Shown: positions 1-14,140 of the stretch, one piece after another
Layout: the number at the start of each line of letters is the position of its first letter
Position numbering within the stretch: position 1 is the stretch's first letter
From: Epiperipatus broadwayi
Taxonomy: Eukaryota > Onychophora > Udeonychophora > Euonychophora > Peripatidae
Length of the DNA: 64,000 bases
Direction: 5' to 3'
Assembly (NCBI GenBank): GCA_028023455.1
Contig: JAQFVV010012394.1
Location: 25,677,053 to 25,741,052, forward strand
Made by a program: the position numbers and the translations under genes
Notes under the pieces: generated by a model
Databases searched by the model: none
What the model saw: only the letters and a program-made list of their open reading frames with translations
What the model was told of the DNA's origin: nothing

Positions 1-3000
1 TCATTTACGAAGCTCAAAATAATGATACTACAACACAAAAACTATATTAAATTAAAACAATGCTATCCTATTGATATCTCAGGGATCATAATTATTCTGT
101 TTTAAAATATAATATTATAATTATAATTGAGGGATTTTATTGGGATCCAACCATTTAAATAAAATCACACTATTACAAACATTGATTAACCTTCTATTTG
201 AAAATTAATCTAACTATAATAATGAGACATGAAAATTACCGATCACTATCTACTCATTACCTTCACTTAAATAATTTACTTTCCTAAGATTTATTCTTAT
301 ACTAATAACAATCACCATAGAATACTTAATTATAATTAAAAGCTTTATTATCCAATTATTATCTACTAAATCTAACTAAATTAAATACATTTCTTAATTA
401 CTTAGCATTCACTCATTGTAATTAGATTCTTCAGAATTACAAACATTATAATATATTTGATCAGTAACTTGTACTTTGAAATAATATAATGCTTATAAAT
501 TTATTATATAAAATAAATTTCAAAACCAGAATGTCACTCTTAAAACATACTATTAAATTTCTATTATATACGCCCCATTTTGTAATACTTAATAGTACTT
601 TTCAAATACATCTTCAAAATTCTTTTATATTTAATAAAAATATAAAGTACTGTAAATTTCCTTTAATATAATTATAATTTTAAAGTAATTAATGATTAAT
701 GTAGCAATTATAAATACTTTAATACAACTCTTTAGATAAAACATGTTATAAATACATGCTATGTATAATTCTATGTGGATTATGTGCTTTACGGATATGA
801 CCTTTGATGGAAATGACTCTCAAATACAATGAAATTACTAATACAAACTAAATTAAAACTCATTTATTTTACAATAATAATAATTAATAACAAGCAGCTA
901 TATTACATAATTAATTAACAAAATAATTATTTAAATATTCATAAATTTACAATCAATTTATTTACATTAATAACAGATAAAATAATAATCATTCTATTCT
1001 TTACCATATATTTAATATTTAGTTCATCAAAACAATAAGTTCATCAGTCTTACCATCATGTATGCTTTCTTAATAGTATCAAAGTTTTACCGTCCATGAA
1101 TTAGTTATCTTGTGGTTATCTTCTTAACCATCTTTTCATAGTTACTTTCTATTTTATAATTTCAAATATTTCAATAGTTATAATATTTTAATTAGAATCA
1201 TCCAAAATCTGTATGAAAATATGGCACTACCATTTTATTGACAAACTTAGTGCTGTTGTGGTAATATTAAAAAAAAAAACCAATGTAAATCCCCCCCTTT
1301 TTTTTTTAAACTGAATAATCAAATCATGGATTCTTTTTCATACACTATCATTCTTATTATGTATTCTTCTTTATCATTTACATTTTCTGGCTTATTTCTA
1401 TCTCAGTATCATAATTTATATAACAATTTATTCACATTTTAATTGAACACAAAGTATTTGTTTTGTATATGGTCATACAATTTTAATGCTAATCTGACAA
1501 AACTTAGGAAGAGACAAAATATATATATAAAATTCTTAAAATATCTAATGAATTTTCTATGCTTACTATCTTCTTATATCACAGACAACTTCACAGATAA
1601 GAAACTGATTCTATTTAAAATACTATAGCAGAATATATGAATGGAGGTCTCCTTTAATTATGAGGCATCAAATTTTGGCAATTGGTCAGTTTTCCTAATG
1701 ATCTTTCCCCAATTTCTCCTGGCTTATATATCAAGCTCTTACAGTATATACAACACTCATGTTTCTGTGGAAAATCCTCTAATCTCCTTCTAATAAAACA
1801 TATGGGTATCACATGGATTGAGTTCTTCAGGATGGTATTTTATATCCTCTCCTGGAATTTCAATTTATCTTTCCATACTATATCTCAGCATTTATTACTG
1901 TAAGTTACCTCTAGATCAATAATATAATATAATCTTCCTCTCATATCTTTATATATCCACATTTGAGATCATGTGACAAAACAAATATTTTACCTTTACC
2001 ATTATCAATATGATAATTTTTCTAATATATTAAATGAGATCGTAATTATTTTTCCACATTATCATTCACTCTGTTTCGTACTATTATAGATAACATTATA
2101 TTTATTATTATTTTCATAGAATCCTGTAATTATTTATTCACCATCAGAATTTCAATCCATTCATCACATATATTTTAGTATAATATATTTTAAACTCATT
2201 TACAACATATTTTACCACAAATAACTTATAAAACTTTATAAAATATTATAATCTCCACACACACTCTTATTCTATAACTCACATATACTCTTTTCATTCT
2301 CTAAGCATACACTGCATTTTTTAAAAAAAAATAAAAACTAATCTTAATAGATTAATATCTCTTAATCTTATGTTTCAAGTACTGATAAACTTACTACAGA
2401 ATATGACATTTATAAAAAAAAATATCAATACGAAAATTAAAATTAAAAAGAAATCTTTTTCTTTCTCTCTCTTTTTTTAAAAAAGAACCTGTTTCACCCC
2501 TAGTTTAATATCCCCATATTATCCAAATCAAAGTTCACAATTCCTAGCAAGCTTTGTACTTCTCATCTTCTCTTTTTATTAAACACATATACACTTAAGT
2601 AAAACATTAAAAAATAATCCTAACAACAATTTGATGAAAGTTTCTAAATTTGATACATCCTTAACGACTTTTCCAATCTTGATGGATTTAAAGTTAAATG
2701 CGCATAAATATCCCCTATAGCAATATACCCATGAAGTAGATTAACGAATATTCACAATGAATATTATATTAATTTTCCCATGTTAAAACTTTTAAGATAC
2801 ATTGAGTTAATTTATCAATAAGTTTTCCTTCAAATTATTCATTCATTTCTCTTTATTTAATAATTTCATACGTTTTTAAATACACATCATTAACTTCAGA
2901 TAACTTTATAACACGATAATATATCATCTCTATTATTAGTATTCACTATTAAAAGTTCAACAGACTCATATAATCCTTCATCCTTTTTAATATTCCTTTC

Positions 3001-4490
3001 CTAGGTTAATATAATTCTATTTGCTAATATAAAAGTAATCTTCATTTAGATCAGATTTCATCTTATATTAAAACATGATAATTATTGATTCTTCTTTTTA
3101 ACTGTTCTATCATTTATTCATTATTAAGTATATGCTAAACCATTTTATTCTAATTTTTCCAAATTATTCATAATATACCAATTATTTAATTCAACAAGAA
3201 AATTAGATTCAACCAAATTTATCACTATTCAAAGTCAATATCTTTAAAATTTGATAAACCCATTTTACAACTTTTGGAAATTTATATCACTGTATTTTAT
3301 CTTTGTTCCTCAATTTTAACACAACTAATAAAAGTATTTACGCTGGCATACATAAACAAATATTTCCCTTTAAGTCAATCTAGTTGTCTTATCTTTTTCA
3401 TAATTATTCCAAACAAGAATAATAATTTTAGTTTTTCTTTTAGACTTCCTTTAGATATTTTAGTTTAGGAGTTGATTTTCAGGACTGTAATTAGGTCATA
3501 ATAAAGAAACTGGTTTAAACTCATTCCATGACGTTAATGATTGGAATAAAATATATCCTTAGACAGCTTTTAAATATTACTTTTACAGTTTAAAACTTAA
3601 AATTTTTTTATACTTTTATGAAAAAAATTGAATCAGCTCTCTCTTTATTTTCAATGAATTCAATACTTTGATCATCTGCTCATTTTTCTCTTAAAAACCC
3701 CAGGATAAAGTGACATCAGAAAACTACTCAATAAAATTTCATTGGTCAATATTCCAAATCAACTACTATTACTTTTAAATAAATATTTTTCTGTCTATAT
3801 TTAATATAATTAAAATCAATAATTATTATATAAATGAAACTAATTTAAATCATTTCTTTAAAACTCAAATATTAAATATAATTATATTTTTAATATACGA
3901 TATTATTAATTGAATTTAAATATAAAGTTTAATAATAAATATTTATACTTAAAATATATTATTCTTATGATAATTTTAAAATAATGATTATCTTGTAATT
4001 AATAATTGTTCCTTCTTTTATTTACTAAAATTCAAGAGGCACTGTAATGAAAATAAGTTAAGGCTACATTATTACTATTGCAACTTTTACAGAATCTAAT
4101 AAATCTATATAAGTAACGATGTTTATTTGGATTGAAAACTATTGTATTGACATTATATAGTGGATTGTAATATAATTATAAAGGATAATTATTAAATATC
4201 TCTATAGAATTCCATCTTTAATCTTTATGTATTAAGTTATTCATTCATTTTATAACAAAATTTACAGCATTACTATTATCTAAATTTTAAATTTTGGTGC
4301 TATATACATTTTATATTCTATTTTTACTATGGATAACCAACTAAAAGGTTACAATATACATTAGTGTGTAGAACAGATCAGTATAAGCTTGAAAATATTG
4401 CTATTAACAAAAAAAAAAAAAAAATCTAGGAAAGAGTTAAGAAACTTGAGAATTTAGGAATTCAAAATGAAGTAGAAATAAATTATAATA
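1..4490. other. AT-rich stretch below the last recognised exon, no gene identified
   Basis: This region is either the final intron, the 3' untranslated region or downstream spacer of the helicase gene. It is long, AT-rich and has only short open frames without recognisable motifs. Homopolymer A and T tracts and a C7/T10 tract near 1288-1310 are present. I see no mobile-element protein, RNA gene or clear palindrome here. Confidence 0.5.
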
Positions 4491-4495
4491 CTTAC

Positions 4496-4778
4496 GTCGT
4501 TGTATATGTAGCCGCTTTATTGTTTACTTGTCTTTTCTTGCTTGGTTCAGTTGAAGTATTGTTTATCTGTTTTTTTTTGTTTAGTACATTTGAATATGCC
4601 TGTCTTTTTTTGTTTTGCACAGATGAAGTATTTTTTTTTGCTCGTTTTGTTCCTTTCTTCCTCCAGAATTTTCTTGACCAGTGATTATTACGGTTAATAA
4701 AATAGTTGGATTTTGTTGGAGCTTCATCTTCTGAATGAGATAATTCAGATGTGTGTTGATTATCTTCATAATCCAAAC
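4496..4778 (-). CDS. BLM: BLM exon: basic C-terminal tail (last exon seen)
   Basis: Residues 693-786. The exon opens LDYEDNQHTSELSHSEDE, an acidic stretch, then SNYFINRNNHWSRKFWRKKG followed by repeated Lys/Arg/Asn blocks such as NKKRQ, NKKKQ and SKKRQ. This parallels the YFASKTRNERKRKK region and nuclear-localisation tail of vertebrate BLM. Acceptor attttag. At the other end ACGAC|gtaagt is a perfect donor, but reading on gives ACG TAA, a stop after Thr (4492-4494). Either the protein ends here or one more short exon lies below 4490. I could not identify such an exon. Confidence 0.88.
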
Positions 4779-6672
4779 CTAAAATAAAAACATTATATTT
4801 TTATACAGAATATAATTATTTAAAACGACATTTTGATATACAATGAAAAGTGTGAAAAATTTCTGCTTATTTAAGAATTTTCTAATATGAGGAAATATCG
4901 TAAAATAAGCACTTGGCATCATTCTTAAATTGCATCATTATACTGATAATTTGATACAATTTAACTTTTCTAGATGTACAAATCCATAGATTGCTTTAGA
5001 AAATATATATTTTCATTCCAATGCATATGCTTCCTTTTGTTCTTAGTTTAATATTTATTCTATTTTGTCTATTTAATTTAATTTCAAATATGTATTTAAT
5101 GGAACTAAAGCTTCATGTTTTTAATATTGTTTTTGAATGCAAAAAATACTTCAAAAATATATTTCATGTCGAGGAAATTAGCCAGAAAGGGGTTTTTCTA
5201 GCATGCAACTCTCAAGAGTTGAACAATCAAGTGGGATGAGATTGCACATTCTATAAACCTAAGCAGTGTTTCTATAATGCTGCAATAAAGATTTGACAAA
5301 CCGTTAATCCTACATAAACAATTTACATTCTGGTTATTATTAGATTTTGAATTATCATTGAGCATTTTGCTGACTCGCTTCTACAAAGTGAGAGTGGAAT
5401 GATCACAAATTGTGATGTGTCATTAATACTTTAAAGTTTAAATTTTCTGCTCTATATTTATTTTAAAACATTTTATTTACTCAAAATCAAACTACTGGAC
5501 AGTAAAGAGTACATCAAAAAATATTAAACTATTGACATTTAGCTAAATATGTTGTTTGTTATGCAAATATATCACAAGTTAACATGACCTCCCTTTTAAC
5601 TTCATCGGAGAAAGATACAAAGAGGCTGCAAGTACTTAAATAGATTATTGTAAAACTATCCTTTAATAGTTCAAGGTAATCCCCTAAAACTTTCCATTTT
5701 GCAACACTGATTTTTATTTTTTAAAACATATTAATATGTTACATATATATATTTATTCAGAATATCAACCTAGATAGTGAACGTAAATGCTCAAATATCA
5801 AAATCGAGGTACCATTCCATATCCCTTGATCAAGAAATTCTATTATTGCTTTATTTTTTGATCACACAATAATCAAACACTTTTTTAAAAATCAAAATTT
5901 TAATTTTTTGATTTTTTCACAAAAGATTTAACAAATATCATCTTAGCTGTTTGTCTGTTTCAACCCAATCATGCATGATAAGTAGAAAAAGTCTCTAGAT
6001 AACATACTGCCTAGCAGATCTAAAATTTAAAAACACCAATAAATGACCACATTGTCAAAGAACTGAGTGAAGTCTACCAAATTTATTCCAATAAATAATA
6101 TGCTCAATATATTTGCAGTCAAATTCAATACTGTATTGTAATAAATATTTTTCATTTCTTCAAGATGAACATTTCATTATTAGAATAAAATTAATATATT
6201 GATATAATCTGACAAATTCGAGTCAAAATGGATGCTACATCTAGCCCTTATTATTCTAATTCCCCTAAATTAGCTTAATTTCAGTGGAGAGGGGAGATAT
6301 TAAATGGTTTATCACTGCTCATTATGTTCAAATGAAAATATAGTGTCAGTAACACCATTTCTGAATCAAAGCATAGTTTATAAAGAATTATTTTTGGAAA
6401 TAAATTCATTTTTGAAGTATATAAGAAAGAAAAAGGAAATAAGTTTTTTTATTGTAACAATTGGTTTTTTGGATAAAAAATGTAAAAAGGGAAAGTTTTT
6501 TGAGAAGGGAGTCAAGTAAGTGTGGTGTATGTTTTGTGTTTTTAATTTAATTGATTTTAATGTATTTTATTTATTTTTAAATTTTATGGGGTTTATATGC
6601 TTTATATTGTTTTTGATTATTTTTGTTTTTATTATGTGAAGTTTGTTTATAATGTAATGTTTTTTCTAGATC

Positions 6673-6740
6673 CTTGAAAATGACTATAGAGTAAAGATAG
6701 TCGAAACGTTGGAAATAAGTGGATATATATATATACATCA
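6673..6740 (+). ncRNA. Hammerhead-like stem module followed by AATAAA
   Basis: CTTGAAAATGACTAT is followed after a 9-base loop by ATAGTCGAAACG. GACTAT (6682-6687) and ATAGTC (6697-6702) pair perfectly over 6 bp and sit between a TTGAAAA segment and GAAAC. An AATAAA lies about 35 bases downstream. The layout matches the other modules in this window, but the stem sequence differs. The conserved C of a hammerhead CUGA box is T here, so this copy is probably inactive. Confidence 0.45.
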
Positions 6741-7189
6741 AATAAAGTTTTTGAAAAGAAAAGAAGTGATTTTTAATTATAGAATTATATGGTTTATCTA
6801 TTTACCACAAAAACTTTAAGACTCTAGTGTGATTTCAGGTTATGACATGAAATGTGACAGATTGTTGTGGTATTCATTGATTATCTTCAATGCTCTTCCT
6901 GCTAATCATGAAATCTTGTGAACCGTATTATTGCGACTCATGATTTTAATGTCATACACAGTTTGAATCATTTCAAACATTTCAGTAATTTGTCCAATTT
7001 AAAACAAAATGCTAAACATAATGTAACTTAATAATATCACATAGTTGTTTCAGCAGCATACTCGTTTTTTTCACCACAGCTATGCCACCTAATATTAATT
7101 TTAATAACTAATACATTCCAGATGATAATGCTTAATAAATCTCTATCCAGTGTTGGCCTATCTAATGCATTCAAGTTAGCTTATGATTT

Positions 7190-7300
7190 GCATTAGTGAT
7201 GGCTGCTAGAGAAAAGTTGCATTAGATCATAAAAGTTGGATCCAATGCTCATCATTGATGAAAACCACAAGCTAGAGATCAATTTGGGGATACTGAAAAA
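7190..7300 (+). repeat. Dispersed repeat, copy related to 58615-58740
   Basis: The segment beginning gatggctgctagagaaaagt shares with 58615-58740 the order GCTGCT.GAGA..AGTTGCATTAGATC, then a GATGA(A/C)...CCA.AAGC.AGA stretch and TTTGGG. It sits directly upstream of the RTE reverse-transcriptase remnant at 7330, so it may mark part of that insertion or an older element that it entered. Function unknown. Confidence 0.4.
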
Positions 7301-7329
7301 GACAATACAGGAAAGGAATTTATTAAGCA

Positions 7330-8455
7330 CTATCATCTGGCATAGAAAGTACAAATAAATATGAATTGCCATTATGCTTTGGATTTATAGATTATGAAAA
7401 GGCATTTGATTCTATAAACATTTCTTCAGTGATTAAAGCATCGGATCATCAAGGTATAGATCCAGGATATTGTCATATTTTAAAAAATATTTATAAAAAT
7501 GCAGCAGCAACAATTAGAATACATAATGATACTAGGAAAGTCAACATTGAGAATCGTGTAAGACAGGGTGACTCCATATCTCCAAAACGTTTTGCAGCAG
7601 TGCTGCAAGAAGTATTTTGTGGCTTAAAATGGGAAGCTAAAGAAGTGGAAGTAAATGGAGATTATTTAAGTCGTTTAAATTTTGCAGATGATGTAGTTGT
7701 TTTTGCAAATAATGCTTTAGAGCTGCAGCAAATGTTGCAAGAGTTATCAGATGAAAGTAGGACTAAAAATAAATGTTAAAAAGACTAAAGTAATGTTTAA
7801 TGGATTTTCTCAAAATATGAAAATAAAGATTGATTATGATGAGTTAGAAGAAGTTAATAGCTACAAATACCTTGGTCAGATTATTAATACAAATGGAAAC
7901 ACAATGGATAAAATTAATCATAGAATTAAACTTGATTGGAGTGTTTTTGGTGAAAATAACTTGATACTAAAAGGAAATATACCTATGCGTTTGAAAAGGA
8001 AGGTTTTAAATAAATGTGTTTACCAGTTCCTACTTATGGATCCAAGACTTGGACACATAATAGAAGAGCAATACAGAGATTTCAAACTACTCAAAGAAGT
8101 ATGGAGAAATGCATGTTGGGAGTAACAATAAGAGATTGAAAATGCAATATATAGGTAAGAGAACAAACAGGTGATACTGACCTCATTGGAAAAATTAAAA
8201 GACTGAAATGGAGTTGGGATGAACATATTCCTAGAAGAGATGATAATAGATGGACAATTGAAATCTTAAATTGGATTCCAAGAGATTGTAAAAGATCCAA
8301 AAAGAGACCACATGTGAGATGGATGGATAAAATAAGAAAATGTGCAGGGGTGATGTGGAGAAGAGAAGCTAAAGATCTGAGAAGATGGAATAAACTTGGA
8401 GAGACCATTTTGCAGTGGATTGATAGTGGCTATCATCTGACATCTATTAGTTTCT
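7330..8455 (+). pseudogene. RTE-like non-LTR retrotransposon, reverse transcriptase and C-terminus, broken (copy A)
   Basis: Two overlapping frames carry RT motifs: FIDYEKAFDSI (motif A), RVRQGDSISPKRF (motif B) and LNFADDVVVFA (motif C with the catalytic Asp pair). After a frame change near 7770, the thumb continues with INVKKTKVMFNGFSQNMKI and YKYLGQII. A third frame (8126-8450) gives the C-terminal block RRDDNRWTIE and RPHVRWMDKIRKC. At least two frameshifts make it inactive. The endonuclease domain is missing, so it is 5'-truncated. It lies in the intron between the HRDC and C-terminal exons, antisense to the host gene. Confidence 0.88.
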
Positions 8456-8789
8456 AAAGATTACATTAGACGACATAGTACTGATGAAAGTAAAAGATAT
8501 CTCATAACTCTTAATCAAGATAAGCTAGCACAATAAAATTTTTTTATGATAAATAGCTGCTGTCATGTAACACATGTATTGATTCAGAAATAGCAATGCT
8601 GGTAGCTTGGAGACAAAATCAATCATTACCTTTTCGCTGGGATGAGCTGCATTCTACCACTCCACTAGGACACATACGGCAAGAAATGAACTTAATTAAT
8701 AATAAAGACAAGCAAAACAGTAAAAAAAAGCAAACAGCTAATTCAAAAGAATTAAGCTGCTGAATAAGACTTCCAATATATATTTTATA

Positions 8790-9360
8790 TAACATTTGAA
8801 TTTATTTACTAGCAGAGATAGTATGTAATTCAAACAGTAAGGATTTTTCATCCTAATATGTGCTGTTCTGGTTTTTTAATATCTCAACAATGTCTTGCTG
8901 AGTATTGTGGAAACTCTCAAACTAAGACAAAAGATAGAGACTTCTCTCGAACTAAGACAAAAGATAGAGACTTTTGAAAAGAGCAGCCACCTTATCTTTA
9001 AATATATTTTCTAAATATATAGGCCAATCTAAAGCATCTCAGTTTAAGAGCAAGAAAATGCTTCTGTTCACTTTACTTCCATTATTTTCTTTCTGTGTAT
9101 TAGTTCTTGTGAAATCTTTAAATTTACTACTGTTAATACTTGGAAATATTAGAAATTATGTAACATTTGATTTTATTTACTAGCGCAGAGATAGTATGTA
9201 ATTTAAACATTTGAAGATTTTTCATCATAACACATGCGCTGTACTGTTTTCTTATAATATCTCAATGATATTTTACAGAAAACTCTCAAACTAAGGCACA
9301 AGATAAAGACTTTTGAAAAGTTAAGAGTGGCCATCTTATCTTTAAAAAAAAAAGTACCAG
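8790..9360 (+). repeat. Imperfect direct duplication, about 370-base period
   Basis: The block starting near 8790 (acatttgaatttatttacta, gcagagatagtatgtaatt, then ctctcaaactaagacaaaag) recurs from about 9157 with scattered changes. Inside the first copy a short piece, actaagacaaaagatagaga, is itself doubled (8925-8975). No protein or RNA signal is recognised. Confidence 0.6.
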
Positions 9361-10089
9361 GCTTACATATATATATATAAAAGAAAAGTCTAACGGTTAG
9401 GCCTTCATTTATTAAATTCCATAAGTTAGTGCTGCTATGTATAATTTTACATATATAAGGCAAGATTAAAAATCATTGACAAATAGGAGTAAGTATGTAT
9501 ATATTAAAAAAATTCTATTTATGACTTTAATAAATAACCACTACAGTTAAAGTTAATATAAAATTCTTTTCAAGAGGCTTAGTAGTTTTTCCTCAGGTCA
9601 GTTGGATTATAGCTAATTCAGTTAACTATGCCATATTGGTCAATAAATGGGTATCCAGATATCCTCAACTAGAAAGAATGGAACACTATCAAAACTCACA
9701 ATCTGGGAATTGGCAGTATGGTATTGCCTTCTTCGGTCCTTCTATGGCATTATAAAAACAACCCAAACGAAAAAAAAAAAACGCCAACCTCAAATGTATA
9801 TTTTCAAAATGAAATGAACATATGATATTTTCCAAAATTTTGACTGCATTTTCTCAAAATCTAAATTACTTTTAAATGTAATCATATAATATTTCAAAAC
9901 AGACATTATTAAAATCTGAACAAAAGTGTTTTTATTTTTCTAATTTATTGTCAATTGGCAAAAAAAAAAATGTAGAGTGTGGTACTCTTATATAATAAAA
10001 ATAAATATGTGCAAAGTTTCATAAAAAAAAAGATAAGAGTTACTCCTATTTATGTAAAATATATAATTTAATGAGGGGAAAAAATATAC

Positions 10090-10396
10090 CACATTTTTGA
10101 TTTGCCCATTTTTGTGTAATCTCCAAAAAGCGATGACCATAACGTTCATAATTGTGTTGATTAACATGCTCAATTTTTATCATATCATTGGCCGTCATTG
10201 GTAATTCTCGGGACATTTGCCTCAGGGCAGGCAGAGGTATTACATTTTTATAAACAATATTAAGTTCTTGAGCAATATTTTTGCAACATTCGAGTAATTC
10301 ATCATAACATTTTTCTTCCAATTCAGTACTTTTGTTTTGCTCAGGGGCTTTAGTTAAATCTTGATTATTTTCACTTTGGCGAACATGGAACTTTAC
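10090..10396 (-). CDS. BLM: BLM exon: linker and HRDC domain
   Basis: Residues 591-693. It starts VKFHVRQSENNQD in phase 0, continuing NGKLK of the previous exon as in human BLM. After an acidic/polar linker comes an HRDC domain: LEEKCYDELLECCKNIAQEL, VIPLPALRQMSRELPMTAND and HNYERYGHRFLEITQKW. HRDC is needed for double-Holliday-junction dissolution by BLM. The HRDC signature L-P..AL..M....P.t...........YG..fL is recognisable. Acceptor tttgcag; donor TGTG|gtatat, phase 1. Confidence 0.94.
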
Positions 10397-11944
10397 CTGC
10401 AAAAAATAAATTACATAATAAATTAAATTTACTGGAAAAATACAAATAAACAAAGAAATTATGAGATAATATACACGATTAAAAATAATGTAAATTAACT
10501 CAATGCAAAAGCGAAATAAAAAAAGAAAGGAAATGAAAAAAAGATGACTTATAAATAAAAACTAGAAGACAATATTTTCTGATATAATTATTAGATGAAA
10601 TTTCTGAATATTTGGAGGCTTCATTCTCATGAATATTTTTAATAAAATATAAAAACAAAATTTCATTTTCCTACTCCACTACATACGGATCAAATACAAA
10701 CTGATAAAAACAAAAATGAAATTTACATATGCTTTTCAATTATAGCAGACAATTGAATAATGTTTGGTCAACCAAAAATGTGAGATATTTTCAAAAAATT
10801 AAGTTAATTTTATATTTTTATTTAGAAATCAACAAAGTTAAAAAAAACACCCCATAGCTAGAACTAAGTCTATAGTAATCAGTTGAGGTTAATCAAATAC
10901 CGTAATATATATTCTGAAGTATACCAAAACTTATATCGCATAAATAACCACTCATGTCATATGAGTTTTGGAATACAACAGAAATGAATAAATTTCAATC
11001 ATTTTTCAAAAAAACAAAAAGAGAATCAACAGTAAATATGAAAAAATTTAGAAACATTAAAAATTATAGATAACAATTTAATGAATATTCATTAAAATAC
11101 ATGCAAAGTATAATTTAGATTTTATAATACAAAATATTCCATATATACTATTTGTAATAATGTATGTGAATATAAATAGGGTGGATGAAAAGAAAGTATC
11201 AAATACTGAGCAGATCCTATGTACCAACATCTTCCATCAATGTCGCACCTTTCCTAGAACTTATCCCTGATCAATACTACATATTTACTTTTGGTTTAAC
11301 CTGTAACTTCAAGACTATTGTAATTAGATATGTTTAAGAAATTTTGGAGTTAATATTAATCATAGTGATTAGATATAGTATATATTTTTTTCTAACAATA
11401 TTACTTTAGAAAAAATAAAAATAATTTCTTATTGACATTTGCTTTCATTTCAAAATAAAGAATTTAATACATATGGAGCCTACCCAAGCTTTAGCAATAT
11501 TATTAAGCTTTTTTACAGATTATTCCTCTCATTGGTTAAAATTGTAGAAGTTAAATGCAAAGTGAATTTAATGCTAATTTAACATAATTAAATACACTAT
11601 TTGTGTCTGAGGGAGGGGGTATAGAGGTAGAACAATTTTTGCTTTGCAAGAATTTGTGTTGATTTCTGAAAAATATGCATAAAATTTAATTACCTGATCT
11701 TTGATTAAAAAAAACCCAACAATTTAATGTTCCTAACTAAGATCTTAGCAATAAAATAAATTTGAAAGGAATTCAATAGCAATCAAATCATATAAAAATA
11801 TTTAGGCAAAATTAAAAGAATATTTTAAATACTCTGTATATATTTTGTTGTATTATTTATAATTAAAATTTTATGAATATTTAATTACAAAATAATTATT
11901 TATTAATAAATAAACTAATTGGAAAGTAATTGTATTCATATATC

Positions 11945-14139
11945 ATCACCATCAAACATTATCAATTCACTTCAGGATGAAGGTCTTTCCAAGTTTCAAT
12001 CCATCTTCTCTGATCTTTAGCTTCTCTTCTCCACATCACCTCTGCACACTTTCTTATTTCATCCATCCATCTCACATGTGGTCTCTTTCTGGGTCTTTTA
12101 CAATCTCTTGAAATCCCATTTAAGACTTCAATTGTCCATCTATTATCATCTCTTCTAGCAATATATCCTGAGCACCTCCACTTCAATCTTTAAATTTTTT
12201 CAAGATCAGTAACACCTGTTTATTCTCTTATCCATATATTGCGTTTTCGATCTTTTTCTTGTTACTTCCAACATGCATCTCTCCATACTTCTTTTAGTGG
12301 TCGGAAATCTCTGTATTGCTCTTCTATTAAGTGTCCAAGTCTCAGATCCATAAGTAAAAAGTGGTAAAACACATGTATTAAAAAACCTTTCTTTTTAAAC
12401 ATAGGCATATTTCCTTTTAGTAGCAAATTATTTCTACCAAAAGTACTCCAACCAAGTTTAATTCTATGATTAATTTCATCCATTATGTTTCCATCTGTAT
12501 TAATAATCTGACCAAGGTATTTGTAGCGGCTAACTTCTTCTAACTCATCATAATCAATCTTTATTTTCATACTTTGAGAAAATCCATTAAACATTACTTT
12601 AGTCTTTTTAACATTTATCTTTAGTCCTACTTTCATCTGATAACTCCTGCAATATTTCCTGCAGCTCTAAAGCATTATTTGCAAAAATAACTACATCATC
12701 TGCAAAATCTAAATGATTTAAATAATCTCCATTTATTTTCACTCATTTAGCTTCCCATTTTAATCCATAAAATACTTCTTGCAGCACTGCTGTAAAAAAT
12801 TTTGGAGATATGGAGTCACCCTGTCTTACACCCTTCTCAATGTTGACTTTCCTAGTATCATTATGTAATCTAATTGTTGCTGTTGCATTTTTATAAATAT
12901 TCTTTAAAATATGACAATATCCTGGATCTATAACTTGATGATCCAACACTTTAATCACTGAAATGTTTATAGAATCAAATGCCTTTTCATAATCTACAAA
13001 TATAAAGCATAATGGCAACTCATATTCATTTGTCCTTTCTATAATGTCTCCCAATACCTGGATATGATCTACTGTACTAAAACCACTTTTAAATCCAGCT
13101 TGCTCTCTTGGTTGATGGAAATCCAATATTCTCTGTAGACGAGTTGTAATTATCTTGGTAAAATTTTTGTATAAAACGGACAAAAGATTGATAGGTCTGT
13201 AATTTCTAATATCTTCTTTATCACCTTTTTAAAATATTAATACTGCATACTACCAATCATTTGGTACATCTTTATCATTTAGACATTTGGTATATAACTT
13301 TGCTAAAAAAAATTATATTTCTTCACCTGCTTCTTTTAATATATCAATTATAATTCATCATTATCTGGAGCCTTTCCTTTCTTCATACATTTAATTGCAT
13401 GTTTCACTTCATTTAAAATTCTGAACAATTTGGAAGATATAATAGATAGAGGAGGTACTTGTCCTTTATTACTATATAATTCTTGAAAAAAGTTTTCTAC
13501 CCATTTTATAATGTCATCTCATCTCTCTTTTTAATAATAATTCCATCTTTTTTTCTTATTGCAGATATAAATTTCCTACCAATACCAAAATGTTGTTTTA
13601 TACTCTTAGGGCTTTCATTCTCTTCTACAGTTTTCCTTGCTAGTTCAGTTATACTTTCTTATAACATTTTCAACTCTTTTCTGCACCATTTTACAAAATT
13701 CAAGATATTCAATTCTTTTTAATGCATCATTTTTGTATATCTTCATATTCATTCTTTTCTTCATAAATTCCCTAGTCTCAGTAAAAATTTTATTGGTCAA
13801 TTGCTGCTTTTTTCTACAAGCTATCTTTGTTGCAGTTTTTAAAAGCGTCTCGCTTATTTTCCTATTAATGTCATTCAAATCTGAATCACGTTCAAAATCT
13901 ACTAATACTTGAAACCGATTTGTAAGTTCTAATTTAAATTCATTAGAATATTTCTGAAGATTAGGAATATCAACTGTAAATATTGTTTTTCTTAATAATA
14001 TTTGTCTCTCTAGTTTTGCATTAACACATATCGAACATCTTGCTAATTGATGATCACTTCCTGTGTTAAATTTATTAAGAACATTACAATCCTGAAATAT
14101 GTATTTTCTGCTAGTCATATATAAATAAATATTGTACAA
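11945..14139 (-). pseudogene. RTE-like non-LTR retrotransposon, most complete protein remnant (copy B)
   Basis: On the minus strand the order is the end of the AP-endonuclease domain with SRKYIFQDCNVLNKFNTGSD and HQLARC (catalytic SDH motif), a linker of about 150 residues, and the RT with PREQAGFKSGFSTVDHIQVL. Motif A FVDYEKAFDSI and GVRQGDSISPKFF follow, then INVKKTKVMFNGFSQ and the C-terminal RRDDNRWTIEVLNG and RPHVRWMDEIRKC. Stops and frameshifts separate the frames (13200-13640, 12640-12740, 12186-12262). The motif C region near 12700 keeps the FADDV sense but lies between frames. The 3' tail carries a short ATG/ATC-type repeat near 11945, typical of RTE tails. It is 5'-truncated and dead. 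Confidence 0.9.
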
Positions 14140-14140
14140 A

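Noticed and set aside
489-3468. Several open frames of 60-73 codons
   Set aside because: They have AT-rich, Ile/Leu/Phe/Asn composition with no motif, as expected by chance in DNA of this base composition.
8020-8408. Minus-strand frames over the RTE C-terminus
   Set aside because: They are antisense to the RTE reading frames and show no motif of their own.
9570-9620. CCTGAGGAAAAACTACTAAGCC then TCTTGAAAAG as another hammerhead-like module (minus)
   Set aside because: The GAAAC box is absent, the stem would need the core bases, and the downstream AATAAA block is not aligned.
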